From positions 1,260,130 through 1,324,129 of the forward strand of contig OY986966.1 of the NCBI GenBank assembly GCA_963920575.1: a stretch of DNA of 64,000 nt. The letters run 5' to 3'. A model generated the notes under the pieces. It was not told the origin of the DNA. It was given only the letters and a program-made list of their open reading frames with translations, and did not search any database. The position numbers and the translations under genes were made by a program. Shown here one piece after another: positions 9,660 to 20,809 of this stretch. The number at the start of each line of letters is the position of its first letter. Position 1 is the stretch's first letter. This stretch comes from Narthecium ossifragum (taxonomy: Eukaryota > Streptophyta > Magnoliopsida > Dioscoreales > Nartheciaceae).

Positions 9660-12600
9660 ATGATCGGCTATGCATATGTTCAGGTCCCATCTTCCAAAAC
9701 CTTGTTCTCTCTTCCTTGTAAGCAATCAGCTTTCCCATACCTGCCTGCTAAACCATGGAAGGGACTCGCGAGAATAAGAGCAGCTGCTTCAGCTAATCCT
9801 AGTGAGAAACCGTCGTCAGCTCCATCTGAAAGAAAGAACCCACTTACCGTTGTTCTGGATGTTCCATGGACTATATGGAGGAAGACATTGCAGCCATTGG
9901 GCAATTTTGGGTTCGGTCGGAGGAGCATCTGGGATGGTGGAGTTGGGTTGTTCATGGTTTCTGGGGCTGCTCTTCTTGCACTTACGATCGTGTGGTTGAA
10001 AGGGATCCACTTTAGTTCACGGTTCAGGAAATATCAGGCAGTCTTTGAATTCTCTCAGGCTTGTGGGATATGCTTGGGAACACCTGTCAGGATTCGCGGG
10101 GTGACCATTGGAAGGATAATTCAAGTGAACTCATCTTTGAAGAGTATTGACGCGGTAGTTGAGGTGCGTTATTGTCCAAGTAATTTACGCTTGACATGAA
10201 TCTCTGTGTTTATGGTTAATTTGGATGTTACTCAAGAATCTTGGAGAATTCATGTGCCAGCAATGGATGCACTGTGTTCAGCTTCTGAGGTCCTCATATG
10301 CCATTTGTAGTATTTCCCTCGTCTTATGGTGTGCATTAATGTATCCTAGTTACATGGTTTGGACTTTGATTTGTTGACTGATTTGGTGTATTTGTCGGTT
10401 GATGTGGAATGGCTGCTAGAACATTATAGTGAAGCCAACAATTATTCTGATGGTAATATCTTTCTCAAAATCATTTCAAGGACGTTGATTAGATCCATAA
10501 CTCATATTGTCATAAATGATGAACATACTGAAGTTAGAACTTGGTGAATGATATCTGTATTAGCATAATGACATGTGTTCGACCCAGCACCAAAATAAAA
10601 AATAGCCTATACATGGCATGGCTGAATTTACTTTCTTTTCTTGGAGTTCAGTGCCAATTGGCATGAATTTACTCTTGTTTCTTTTGTAGGTAGAAGACGA
10701 CAAAATCATCATACCTCGAAATTCATTGGTTGAGGTCAACCAGTCTGGCCTGCTTATGGAGACACTGGTTGATATCACACCGCGACATCCACTCCCTTCA
10801 ACTTCAGTTGGTCCTCTTGATGAGAATTGTGCCAAAGAAGGTCTTATTCTTTGCGATAGAGAGAGGATAAGGGTACAACAGGGGGTAAGTTTGGATGCCC
10901 TGGTTGGAATTTTAACACGTATTGGACGAGAAATGGAACAGATCGGTGTTTCCAGGAGCTACAGATTGGCTGAAAAAGTTGCAACTATTTTCCTAGAAGC
11001 ACAACCCCTTATTGCAAAGGTGAGAACATTTTCAACCTACTCCATATTTCTGACATGTGGTAAAATCATACCTTCTAAGCCATTATGTTCCTCAAACCAT
11101 AATGATATGTGTTCCATTTACTTAAAGGAGGTAAAATGTAGTTAACTTTCGAAATGGCATCTGCTGTACCATCCTTTTGAAACCGTATTGTACGGAGAAA
11201 TATGGCCGTGGAGTTCTGTCATTCAAACATAGGCTCCTATACTAAGACTTTTGTTAGACAAACATAGGCTTAGTGTCTCATATTTTAGTGTTGAAACTTG
11301 TCTTCAACATGATAAATTTTGCCTAATGTGATTATGGCAGGAACAGTTGCAGTCTCTTTTATTTGCTTACATAAGCATGTTCTAAGTGCTTGGTTTGTTT
11401 ATCATCGATGCTAGGTATGTCATAAGTGCATATGAGGCTTTTATTTACTCCTTGTGTACCTTTATGCACTTTAAGTGTTCCTTTATTTTCTTATGTGAGT
11501 TAAATCCATTTTTACCATCAAGTCGACCTTAATGTGCATCTCAACAGTCTGGCTTGGTTTTTTTATGACTAACAACAAATGATGACCCATTTATAGGCAG
11601 TTTTGTTAGCAAATAATTGAGGAGCATTTGTTCTCTCTATTTGGGATATGTGCAGCAAATTTGTGCATATGGATGTTGTGGGTATAAACTCTTAATCACG
11701 TGACTTGAATATAGGATGTACAGCATGCGACCACTTCTTGGATTACTACTAATTAACAGTTGTATCTAACAGTTTACTCAGTCAATTGTATAACCAGAGT
11801 TATATCCAACTACACATGCTCATGTGCAAAGTTTTGTCGTTCTAGTGATGTCACAGATAGAAGCCATGGTTGAAGATGTTCAGCCTTTGCTTGCTGACGT
11901 TCGTGATAGTGCTCTTCTGAAGGACATTGAGAGTTTAACCAAAAGCTTGGCTGAAGCAACTATTGATTTGAGGTATAATTGCCATATCTTGAAGACCATA
12001 TAGATGCTTTATGACATGCATCCAAGTCCTTTGTTTCTGATTGTTATACAGGTAGTCTACTAATGATCTTTTGGATTCTGTGATTTTCAACTTAAAATAT
12101 GAGGGGAATGTAGATTATTTGTATGTCCCTAATCAGTTCTTTCCACAGCCATAAACAGAAAGTCTTGACCTATCTATTTGTGATGAAGCTCTATATCCCT
12201 AACATTTAGCTGAGACGGAATCTTTTAGCTCTGTGTCTTTGACACCGGGAGCGTCCATTCTTGCTTTTTTCAAAGGCATGACTTTCTGCTTATGTCCTTA
12301 GTTGCTTTTTTCATAGATGACAACTCATGCTGAAGCAAACCTTAAATGCTATCTTCCTTTAAAATTCTCTGCGTCATCAATTAGATTCTGAAGTTCGAAG
12401 TAATGGTGTTGAGATAGAAGACACTGGAAAATTCTTCAAATCTAGTCTTCTTCAATGATTTAGACAACTATCATAACATCATGGTTTCAGACAGTGAGTG
12501 ATATCTGAATCATTAGATCTGAGTTGAACTGGGCACCTCTCATTAATCTTTGGTGAAAGATTTTGACACTTTTTAACCATGAACTTGCATTCAGAAATGG

Positions 12601-13241
12601 TTACAATCACCTCATTAATTTCCTTTTCAGATATGGACACATTTTCACAGTTAAATAAGTGTTAAAACTTTCAGCAAAAAAATTGAGTAGAGTTGACTAG
12701 CCCCACTCATTAAAATATTTTTTCTGTGTTCGTCAAGAATCTATGAGCTGCAAGCAATAAGTTATGCTCGGAGTATGAGACCTATTTCATGAACTTTGTT
12801 CGGACTGCTCCAACTGCGGCATTGTTATGCGACTTGCTATGGGCCACCTTCTGTATTTGTAACTTCCATTCTTTATGATGCTTTTGAAACACCATCTGGC
12901 TTTTGTATGTCACGGGAATGTGCTCTTCCATATCAACTCCTGAAAGTGCTGACTTGATCAAGCAATTGTACTTTTCAGGAAGGCGCAGTCTTTCATTATC
13001 ACCCCCGAAAATGCTGATTTGATCAAGACGGCCATATCCTCTCTTGTTTCTACACTGAAAAACATTGAGGTGATGCACTGACATCTCTGGTGTTCTGTGG
13101 TTGCTTTAATTGTCTCCAGTAATGTTTAATTGTTCCATGGATTTCCAGGGTCTAAGCTCTGATATATCAGGGTTCACGAGCGATGAGGTTACAAAGCGGA
13201 ACCTGAAGTTGCTTATCAGATCTCTCAGCAGACTTCTATAA
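9660..13241 (+). CDS. TGD2: TGD2-like MCE-domain protein, chloroplast lipid import
   Basis: Five exons join in frame to give 377 residues: 9,660-10,163; 10,690-11,019; 11,857-11,972; 12,979-13,069; 13,149-13,241. TRIGALACTOSYLDIACYLGLYCEROL 2 is the substrate-binding part of the TGD1/2/3 ABC transporter of the chloroplast inner envelope. It binds phosphatidic acid and helps move ER-derived lipid into the plastid. Visible parts are a transit peptide-like N-terminus, one membrane segment near residues 95-113 (GLFMVSGAALLALTIVWL), the MCE domain from about residue 125 (GTPVRIRGVTIGRI), and a helical C-terminus ending LLIRSLSRLL. The length agrees with about 380 residues in the Arabidopsis protein. 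I chose the ATG at 9,660 because MIGYAYVQVPSS matches the family's usual start. All five exons meet GT/AG rules and no break is seen. Confidence 0.93.
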
Positions 13242-13424
13242 TGATAGTCGTAGCATGCACTTAAAAAACCAGTTAGTCCGCTAAACAGTACCATATCATC
13301 AGAGCTTTATGTAAGACGGGGAGCTCGATTGGTGTCGGGGATGTTTCGTTTTTGGATATCAAATGAAGAAATAGATGGATTTCAAATGCTTGGACTTTTT
13401 GTTGTGTCCCCCATATAGCCCTAT

Positions 13425-13595
13425 TTGGTAACCCCATTCCTATTTCTAAATATCAAAAGTAATTATTACTAGTTTATCTCTATTCCATCTATCATCATTA
13501 CTCTACTTTTTCTTATTCTCATTCCTTAACCTCACTCTTTCTCCTCTTAATCCTATTTTTTCTAACCCTATAATAAATGGGCCCATAGAGTTTCG
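13425..13595. repeat. Dispersed AT-rich repeat, copy 2
   Basis: Shares the theme of short phrases such as 'ttattctcattcc' and 'ctctactttt' with bases 425-655, and ends near 'ctaaccctataataaatggg'. It lies about 180 bp past the TGD2 stop. Bases 13,600-14,700 are AT-rich and hold a - strand open frame (13,855-14,142) for which I see no family resemblance. Confidence 0.35.
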
Positions 13596-14711
13596 ACAGG
13601 TTTTCTATTATTTGTTCTCTAAAATCTGGGTTTTCCTTATTTCCTTTGGAGTTACTGGAATACTGGCTTCACAAAATACATCCCATTCTCATCTGAAAAT
13701 TTTCATAAGAACACTTGAGAAGAACCTGCAGGAATGAAACAAGCTTTCACTACCAGCCCAAAATATGGCATCACTCCATAAAAACTCATGCCAAGTTGTT
13801 AAACAATGCAAGTTATTACTTAAACCACTGATCATTCAACAGCTAAAGCTCACATCATCTTTCACAATAATGGTGGCCGTATTCCATATCCAGTACTGAA
13901 GTCACCTGCTGCAGAAGTAGTGATGCACAATTTTGATGTCTTAGAAAAATCCTCACAAAATGTAAATGTAACTTTAAAGTTATAATAAATGCATCAAGAA
14001 CCTCACAAGCAATCAGGATACTTTCCCAGCTGGTTAGGATTTTTTTTATATTGATATCCCCTTGCTCGTGTGGCCCTGAGAACAATATATATATAGCCTC
14101 GGGAGAGAAGATGACCAGCCATAAATGCCTCTCCAAGTGCAATGCAGCTCATGAATATTAAACATCATATTCATTGCATTTAACTAACGCATTAACTATT
14201 TCTCGTGTTAATATATGTAAATTTTAATATAACTATTGTGTGCCTGACTTTTGAACTTCTCTAGAATTAATATCTACTTGAAATTTATGTATTATATGAT
14301 ATATTCATATGTATATTAGTAATTTATAGTGAGCAATAAAAACACTATCGAGTCTTAGCAAGTAATGACTAGTTAGACCACTGTGCACTAACCATCAAGA
14401 GACTAATCCTCATGTCTCCTATAATATGAGTAATTTTAACTTGCACCTCCCTTCTATCATGGTCCAGGGTACACTTTAATTTTCAAAGTATATCATGATA
14501 GATATGGTCAAGTTTGAGGACTATTTATATGAGTTCAATAAAATTGATTTACTAACACAGTAGACATTCACGGTACCGATAATTAGCACATGTCACATTA
14601 TATAATATAAAGTAAAATGTCCAATAATTGTGCACAAATATTGACCATACAAAATTAGTGTTGGGCCACATAATTCTAACAGAAGTTTCAGTGCATAAGG
14701 AAATTGGTAAC

Positions 14712-15376
14712 GTTCGTTCTATCTACGCAGTGCCAATTGCTAACCACACCACGTCATTTTTTTTAATAATAGCGAAAATATTTTTCCTATAAATGTCTAA
14801 AATACCATTACTTGTATTCCCGTCGGTATAGTTCGGTTTTTAGGAACCGAACATATTATATGTAGGTTGGTCCTAAAAAATCGATATTTTGTTTTATGTT
14901 TGGTTTTAAAAAATCGAACATGTGTTTTATTTTCGGATTTAAAAAATCGAACTTGTGAAATATTGAATGATTTGGTGGGCTAGTGTATTGAAATATTGCT
15001 ATGCATTCAAATTTCGATATTGTAATGTTATGAAATCATATACGAAAGATAGCGTGAATAGTCATATAGTTTTCAAAGTTGTTTTATATGATTCGGTTTT
15101 ATATATATGAAATCCTGGGCAATGAACGTATTTTAAAAACCGAAAGAATATGCTAACGGTTCGGTTTTAAAAAACCGACCTTTTATGTTACAAGCTTGTT
15201 AATTTCACATAGTATAAGTTCGGGTTTTTAAATACATAAACTTTGTCAATGAATCGATTTTAAAAACCAAACTTTTGTCGATGATAACTAAGAAAAGATT
15301 GGAAAAAGTGACGGTTTATACAGCATTTAGATAACGATATCCTTGGTAGCCGGAGCGGAGCATATGGAACGACCCA
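14712..15376. mobile_element. Mutator-type MITE with TTCGG...CCGAA palindromes, copy B
   Basis: The element is flanked by a 9-bp direct repeat ATTGGTAAC (14,703-14,711 and 15,377-15,385); a 10-bp match is also possible. This is the target-duplication length of Mutator-like elements. The ends read GTTCGTTCTATCTACGC and, in reverse, TGGGTCGTTCC. Its interior is an inverted, diverged relative of 7,645-8,378, sharing for example 'gaaatattgaatgatttggt' in the + orientation here. Repeated TTCGG..AAACCGA palindromes fill it. There is no transposase. Confidence 0.75.
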
Positions 15377-15433
15377 ATTGGTAACCTTCACGGCGTGTTT
15401 GGTTGTCAGAGTGATTGGAGGTATTAAAGTGCG

Positions 15434-16094
15434 GGGTGCTTCTATCTACACCGTCCTAATTACTAAGGACACCGCCTGTTTTTTTTATTTCCTAAACTAC
15501 CCTTGTCTTCAACCTCCCTCCCTCCCTCCCTCTCTCCCCGATCACCCTCTCTCTCTCTCCCACTGGCCTTGCCCGTCGCCAGTCTACAACCTCGACGTCG
15601 CCCCCACCGGGCTGCTCTCTGTCACTGAACACCATGTCCGAAGCCACCGCCCTCTCTCCTCTCTCTCTCTCTCTCTCTCTCGCCGATCTTCCTCATGGAT
15701 CTCTCCGGACGGCTAAATTTAGCTTGCATGCAACCTTCCGAAGCCCTCACCTCTTTCCCCCTCTCTTTCTCCCTCTATCTCGCCCCTCATCTCTCTCTCT
15801 CTCTCTCTCTCGTCGGAGCAGTTCGGTTTTTAAAAACCGAACTACTGTGTTTTTTTTTCAGTTTTTAAAAACTGAATCTTTTAGTTTTTAATAACGAAGG
15901 CGGTGTTCTGCTTTAAAAAATCAAACTTTTGGTTTCTGTTTGGATATAAAAAGTCGAACATGTAGTTAATGTTCGGTTTTTAAAAGTCGACTTAGTGTTC
16001 GGGTTTTAAAAATCGAAAGTGTGAATAAGGATAGTTTAGGAAAAACAAAAAAATAGCGGTGTCCTACATTTTCACGGTGTAGATAGATGCACCC
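15434..16094. mobile_element. Mutator-type MITE with palindromes, copy C, with CT-rich insert
   Basis: The terminal inverted repeats are about 70 bp: GGGTGCTTCTATCTACACCG at the left, and GGGTGCATCTATCTACACCG from the right end read in reverse. The similarity continues inward through 'tttcctaaactacccttgtc'. Possible 9-bp flanking repeats (TAAAGTGCG and TAGAGTGTG) match at seven of nine positions. The interior has two parts: a GC- and CT-rich segment (15,500-15,820, with (CT)n tracts) unlike the other copies, and the familiar TTCGGTTTTTAAAA palindromes (15,820-16,030). Open frames at 15,378-15,891 are low-complexity by-products. Confidence 0.65.
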
Positions 16095-17039
16095 TAGAGT
16101 GTGTTTGGTTTGCCCAGAGTGGGTCTGGACTCCAGCCACTTATTAAGCCGTTTGGTTTCGCCCTCCCAGCGTGTTTGGCGCCTTTGGATCTTAGGTTTTC
16201 CGGCCGTTCTTGGAATAGGGCGTGCTACGAACCTAGGAGCTTCTTTGCCGTCGGCAGCTGATGTAGGGTTTCCTCTCACTTGGGTTCTCTCGTTCCTCCG
16301 GCCATCAAGAGACCACGAGATCCTCTCCGGCGCCGGCGCTCCAGGAGTTGTGGGCCTACTGCTTCTGATCCCAATGCGAGGGAAGATCTGAGGAGCTCAT
16401 CCAGCTATGGTCTTCCTACTACCTGATTCCCATCTATTGATATTTTTCCGCTCTCCATGTAGCAAGAGCTCCCGATTTATGTGTTGATTTTTGTCACTGA
16501 TGCTTATCTCCTTATATATTGATATGTTTTCGCACGAGAGCTCCTGATTTATGCGACGGTTTTGTTTCTTGAAGGCTGCTCCCCTCCTATCCGATCCTCA
16601 GTTTTTTAGCGATATTTATCTGATTTTCCTCTGTATTTTTCTTCGATTTTTATGAGATGTGGCTTTGGGCTTTGCTATGGCATATATGTCTGATCCCCTA
16701 CTCTGATTTCTTTCGCGTTGTTTGTAACGAGACTGCCACTTATGTGTTCTTATGCGTTGGGCTTTATCTGATCCCCTGCTCTCTGGTTTCTTCTGCCTGC
16801 TGTGCTTTGTATTGGGGCTCTCTATGTCACGAGAGCTCCAATGTCATATGAGATGCTGATCCCCTTTGTTAACGCTTCCATTTGAGTTTATTCTTTGGCT
16901 CGTCACTTGATAGCATCGGCTTCTTCTATGATGCTTTGATTTTGGATTATTTTTGGCACAATTTTGTCTTATGCTCTGTTACATGTGATGAAATTATTGT
17001 ATTTGCTGGTTCAATGGAAGCTCGAACCTCGTTATGCTA

Positions 17040-17650
17040 GTATTTACATGCTCATGCTTGCTATAGCTGATCCCCTACTTAAAGCTTTGGTTTCAGCTGT
17101 TTTACATGGATTTTGACCTTAATCTGTTTTGTTATGTGGTGCTATACCTGATTTGATCCTTACTATGTCTGATTTGATGCTTACTTACGTGTTTTGCATG
17201 CTCATGTTGTTATAGGTGATCCCCTATTTGAATTTATGATTTCATGCCTACTATAGCTGATCCTTGATACTTGAATTTGTGATTTCATGCTTGCTATGTC
17301 TGATTTGATGCTTACTATACCTGTTTTGCATGCTCATGCTTGCTATGTAACTATACTTGTTTTGCATGCTCATGCTTGCTATAGTTGATCCCCTACTTTC
17401 AGCTGTTTTACATGGAATTCGACCTTAATCTGTTTTGTTACGTGGTGCCATACCTGATTTGATCCTTACTATGTCTGAATTGATGCTCACTATACGTGTT
17501 TTGCATGTTCATACTTGCTATAGCTGATCCCCTATTTGAATTTATGACTTCATGCTTGCTATGGCTGATCCTTACCATGTCTGATTCGATGCTTACTATA
17601 CCTTTTTTGTATGCTCATGCTTGCTATAGCTGATCCCCTAGAAAGGGGAG
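17040..17650. repeat. Degenerate tandem repeats, ~310-bp higher unit
   Basis: Phrases such as 'catgctcatgcttgctatag', 'ctgatcccctac' and 'ccttaatctgttttgttatgtggtgc' recur; the last occurs near 17,118 and again near 17,424. The arrangement suggests a duplicated block of about 310 bp built from shorter related pieces. The region 16,100-17,756 looks like a leader with a long intron in front of the ORF at 17,757: a GC-rich leader lies at 16,150-16,390 and a 'ctagtag' acceptor-like site precedes the ATG. Confidence 0.45.
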
Positions 17651-17756
17651 AGTTTAAGTTATGCCTTGTTCTTTATTATGTTGCATGTTGTCTCTATGCA
17701 AATAGAGATATAGATGTGTTCTCGGGTTTATGATTAAAGTTTGACATTTCTAGTAG

Positions 17757-18014
17757 ATGTCCGATGACGACGACGAGCAGTGTGAGAGGATGAGGACATT
17801 AATGGCAGCCTTTATCATCATCATTTCGGTGGTGCGACGCTGCCTTGGCTCGCGGACTAGCATTTTCCCTATACCACTCGAGCAGCGAGATGCTCTGCAA
17901 AAGGGTCACATGGATAGGATATTGAGGGGGGGGGGGGGTTATTGTGTAAGCTACATCCGTATGGATGTAGACGATGTAGACGCATTGCACAAGTTGGCTT
18001 CAGTGATGAGATGA
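17757..18014 (+). pseudogene. PIF/Harbinger-type transposase-like N-terminal fragment
   Basis: The 85-residue ORF begins MSDDDDEQCERMRTLMAAF and later reads RDALQKGHMDRILRGGGGYC then VSYIRMDVDDVDALHKL. That pattern (a hydrophilic linker, a 'cr..iRM' phrase, then a short helix) resembles the N-terminal domain (DUF8040-like) found in front of plant PIF/Harbinger transposases. The DDE domain is not seen downstream. A run of 13 G inside the ORF (about 17,926-17,938) is a likely frameshift site. I infer a decayed element. The N-terminal resemblance is from memory and should be checked by profile search. Confidence 0.35.
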
Positions 18015-18054
18015 CGTCAACTTTTGGCGGATATTGATCATGTCAAAGTTGAAG

Positions 18055-18441
18055 AACTATGTATGTTCCTCCATATCGTTGGGCACAATACGAAAAATCG
18101 TGTGATGCCCATGGAGTTTTTGTTGTCCGGGAGACTATTAGCTAGTATTTCCACATAGTATTCAAGTCGATATTGGCCCTCCGCGACACATATACAACAG
18201 CCTGGCCCATCCACACACCATGAGATTTTGTACAACTGTTCATATTATCCGTACTTTGAGGTACTATCCAAACCCTTCCATATTGACCTCCATATTTTTC
18301 CACTTTTTGACGCCTCGCATTGAATGGCTCGGTTTTCTCCTTGTAGAAGTATATCAGCCTCATAGATGGGACCCATATAGATGTGACCGTCCCTGCTGAT
18401 ATAGTTCTCTAGTTCCGAGGTCACAAAGGGGTCACACAAAA
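18055..18441 (-). pseudogene. Possible NAC-domain relic, frameshifted
   Basis: Two overlapping - strand frames together recall a NAC domain. The first reads DPFVTSELENYISRDGH then IYMGPIYEADI. The second, shifted by one base, reads YFYKEKTEPFNARRQKVEK and GVWMGQAVVYVSRRA. These resemble the NAC segments 'IyeaDvY', 'WYFF', 'GyWkatG' and 'G.kk.LVFY', but the usual linker between them is missing and the frame breaks at about 18,350. I see no N-terminal LPPGFRFHPT block. It could instead be an unrelated open stretch. Confidence 0.28.
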
Positions 18442-18455
18442 TATGTTTATTAAAC

Positions 18456-18624
18456 AGGCCGGGTTCGGAGTGGTAAAATTTACACCTTTTTTACTCTCAT
18501 ATCAGGATAAATTTTACCATAAAGTAAATTTTACATTGTTATCCAAACATAAGTAAAGGGGGTGAAAATTTATCTTTACCTTTGTAAATTTTCACCCCCC
18601 TTACACCCTTACTAAACACACCCT
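18456..18624. mobile_element. Small MITE, 'GGGTGTGTTTRRTAAGG' family, copy 1
   Basis: The right end read in reverse gives GGGTGTGTTTAGTAAGGGTG. The interior consists of inverted 'gtaaaatttac' phrases and 'atccaaacataagtaaa'. The same phrases, reversed, form the left part of 19,685-20,809. The left boundary is imprecise. There is no coding content. Confidence 0.5.
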
Positions 18625-19036
18625 AAGAAGAAGAAAATGTATTAAGTCAGGAAATATATGAAAATAAAAAATAATTTTTTAAGCATGAAAAAATTTATAC
18701 GTGGAAGAAACATCATCTACATCTGAGTCTGAGGTTACCACCAACAAGATCTACTAAGGATATTATCTTTTTTTTTACTAATAAATTGAAAAAGGGTTTT
18801 TTAATCAATTCTAACGAGAGGGTAGAACTAATACATGATAATTGTGAAATTTATACCAAAACAACCCCAAAGCGCAAACCAGTCTCAGAAAAGGAAAGGA
18901 AAAAAAGCTCTCCAGAAAACTGGGAAAAAAATTCAGAAAAGCTGGGTTGGGTTCTCGTAATTTATTCCTGAGAAATTAGATTCCTGACAGAAAATTAATG
19001 TTCGATCATAAGTCATAGGAGCCAATGTAGACGTAC

Positions 19037-19064
19037 CTTGCCACCAGGCTGCGAGGTCAGCCAT
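19037..19064 (-). other. Orphan first exon candidate (MADLAAWWQ)
   Basis: On the - strand a CT-rich leader-like sequence precedes CCGATGGCT, a good plant start context. Nine codons (MADLAAWWQ) then lead to CAAG|GTACGT, a near-perfect donor. A telo-box (AAACCCTAAA, reverse of 19,280-19,290) lies about 215 bp upstream. This looks like a true promoter plus first coding exon, but I could not find the next exon between here and 17,750. The gene may have been cut off by transposon insertions, or the structure may belong to an NRPA1 upstream transcript in the other direction. Confidence 0.25.
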
Positions 19065-19684
19065 CGGATTAGAGGAGAGAATTGGCCTCGTCGGCAGAGG
19101 GAGAGGAGATAGGAGTAGGGTAAGCCAGCCACCGCCGCTAAGCGAGAGCGTCTGATTTCTATAGAACAAGACGCGCCAACGAGCTAGAAAGAGACCACGA
19201 GAGTGAGAGGAGCGCTGCCATGAGTTGCTGCAAGGTTCAATGGATTTCAGACGATGCAATATGTCCGCATATAGGTTGAGGTTTAGGGTTTTGAGTAACA
19301 TGCTAAAAGCAGTGATAAGCGTCTTCACCACCTAGCGTGGCTACAAGGGGGCACCCAAAGCTCGAGCCCACCAGATCCCCAAAACCAAAACTCCACCCAC
19401 CACTTGTCTCTACGTGTCCGAGACTTTAGTTTTTAGACTTTTGTTGGATTTAGGGGGGGTGGCAATTCGAGTCAACGGGTCGGGTCGAGATATCTTATCG
19501 CGACCCAAAATCCTGTTTTTCAATTTATTTGTTAAAAAAAAAGACTATATTTAGTAGATCTTGTTGGCAGTAACCTCATGCTCAGATGTAGATGGTCCTT
19601 CTTTCACGTATAAATTTTTTCACGGTTAAAAAACCAATTTTTATTTCCGTATATTTTCTGACTGAACACCTTTACTTGTTCTCA

Positions 19685-20809
19685 GGGTGTGTTTGATAAG
19701 GATGTAGGGAGTGTAAATTTACAATGTAAAGATAAATTTTCACCCCCTTTATTTATGTTTGGGCGGTAATGTAAAATTTACCTTAGGTTAAAATTTATCC
19801 TAATATGAGGGTAAAGAGGTTGTAATTTTACCAACCATGGGAGGTGGGTAATGGAGGTGTAAAAGACTTAAATTTATATTTTTTTGCCCCCTCTCTTTTT
19901 TTGGCATTCTTTAAAAAAACCATCATTTAATATATTTTAATAATTTAACTAATTTTCTCTCTCCTAATATCTTTACTTCCTCTCTCTACTTCATCTCTCC
20001 AATTTTCTCTCTCCTACTTTCTTTCTCTACTTCATCTCTCCAATTTTCTCTCTCTACCTTCTCTTTCTACTCCCTAAATACTATTTTCTTACTATGCTTC
20101 ATGTCTCTCCTATTTTCTCCCTCTACTTTCTATCTCAACTTTCTCACTCAACTTTCTCTCTCCTATTTTCTTTCTCATATGTCTCTCTACTATTTTCTCT
20201 CTCTACTTCCTCTCTCCTTTTTTCTCTCTACTTTATCTCCTACTTTCTCCCTCCTATTTTCTGGCTCTACTTCCTTTCTCATATTTTATCTCTCTACTTT
20301 CTTTCCAATTTTCTATCTACTTTCTCTCTATTTTCTCTCTCTACTTCCTCTCTCCTTTCTTCTATCTCTATCTTCTCTTTCTACTTTCCCACTCCTGTGT
20401 TCTCTCTTTACTTTCTCATCAGTATTTTCTCTCTTGTTCTCTCTACTTGCTGTCTCTACTTTCTCTTTCATATTTTCTCTCTCCAAAGGTAGAGACAAGA
20501 TAAGAGAGAGAAAGTAGAGAGAAGATAGGAGAGATAAAGTAGAAGAGAGAATAGAGAGAGAAAGAAAGGAGAGATAAATAGGAGAGAGAAAGAAGAGAGA
20601 GAAATAGAGAGAAATATGAGAGAGAAAATAGGAATAGAAATAAAGAGAGAGAATATATTGAGTTTATTAATATGTTGACCAGTACAGGTTAAAATTTACC
20701 TTTGCTATCCAAACATAAGTGATATGTTACCCTCCTAATTGTTACTATTGTAAAATTTACCTTTGTAATTTTACCCCCCTCAAAATTTACACCCTTACCA
20801 AACGCACCC
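19685..20809. mobile_element. Larger element of the same MITE family with CT/GA hairpin core
   Basis: The left end GGGTGTGTTTGATAAGGATG pairs with the right end, whose reverse reads GGGTGCGTTTGGTAAGGGTG. Inside the left end is an inverted version of the 18,456-18,624 element. The core is a pyrimidine tract on the + strand (19,950-20,480, 'ctctctactttct' variants) followed by its purine counterpart (20,490-20,655, 'agagagaaagtagagaga'), so it can fold into one long imperfect hairpin. The long open frames at 20,094-20,517 are products of this low-complexity tract and not genes. The element lies directly upstream of NRPA1. Confidence 0.55.

Noticed and set aside
12640..12720. Acceptor-like 'ccttttcag' near 12,631 as start of TGD2 exon 4
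   Set aside because: The frame after it does not match the MCE family; the acceptor ending at 12,978 gives KAQSFIITPENADLIK, which does.
12782..13084. 100-residue - strand open frame
   Set aside because: It is the antisense of TGD2 exon 4 and the intron before it.
13855..14142. 95-residue - strand open frame as a gene
   Set aside because: No family resemblance, AT-rich surroundings and no splice or promoter support.
15378..15891. Open frames rich in Ser/Pro/Leu
   Set aside because: They derive from (CT)n tracts inside a MITE and match no family.
20094..20517. Two long overlapping + strand open frames (about 130 residues each), Ser/Leu/Phe-rich
   Set aside because: They lie wholly in a CT-microsatellite and have no complexity; stops are missing only because of composition.
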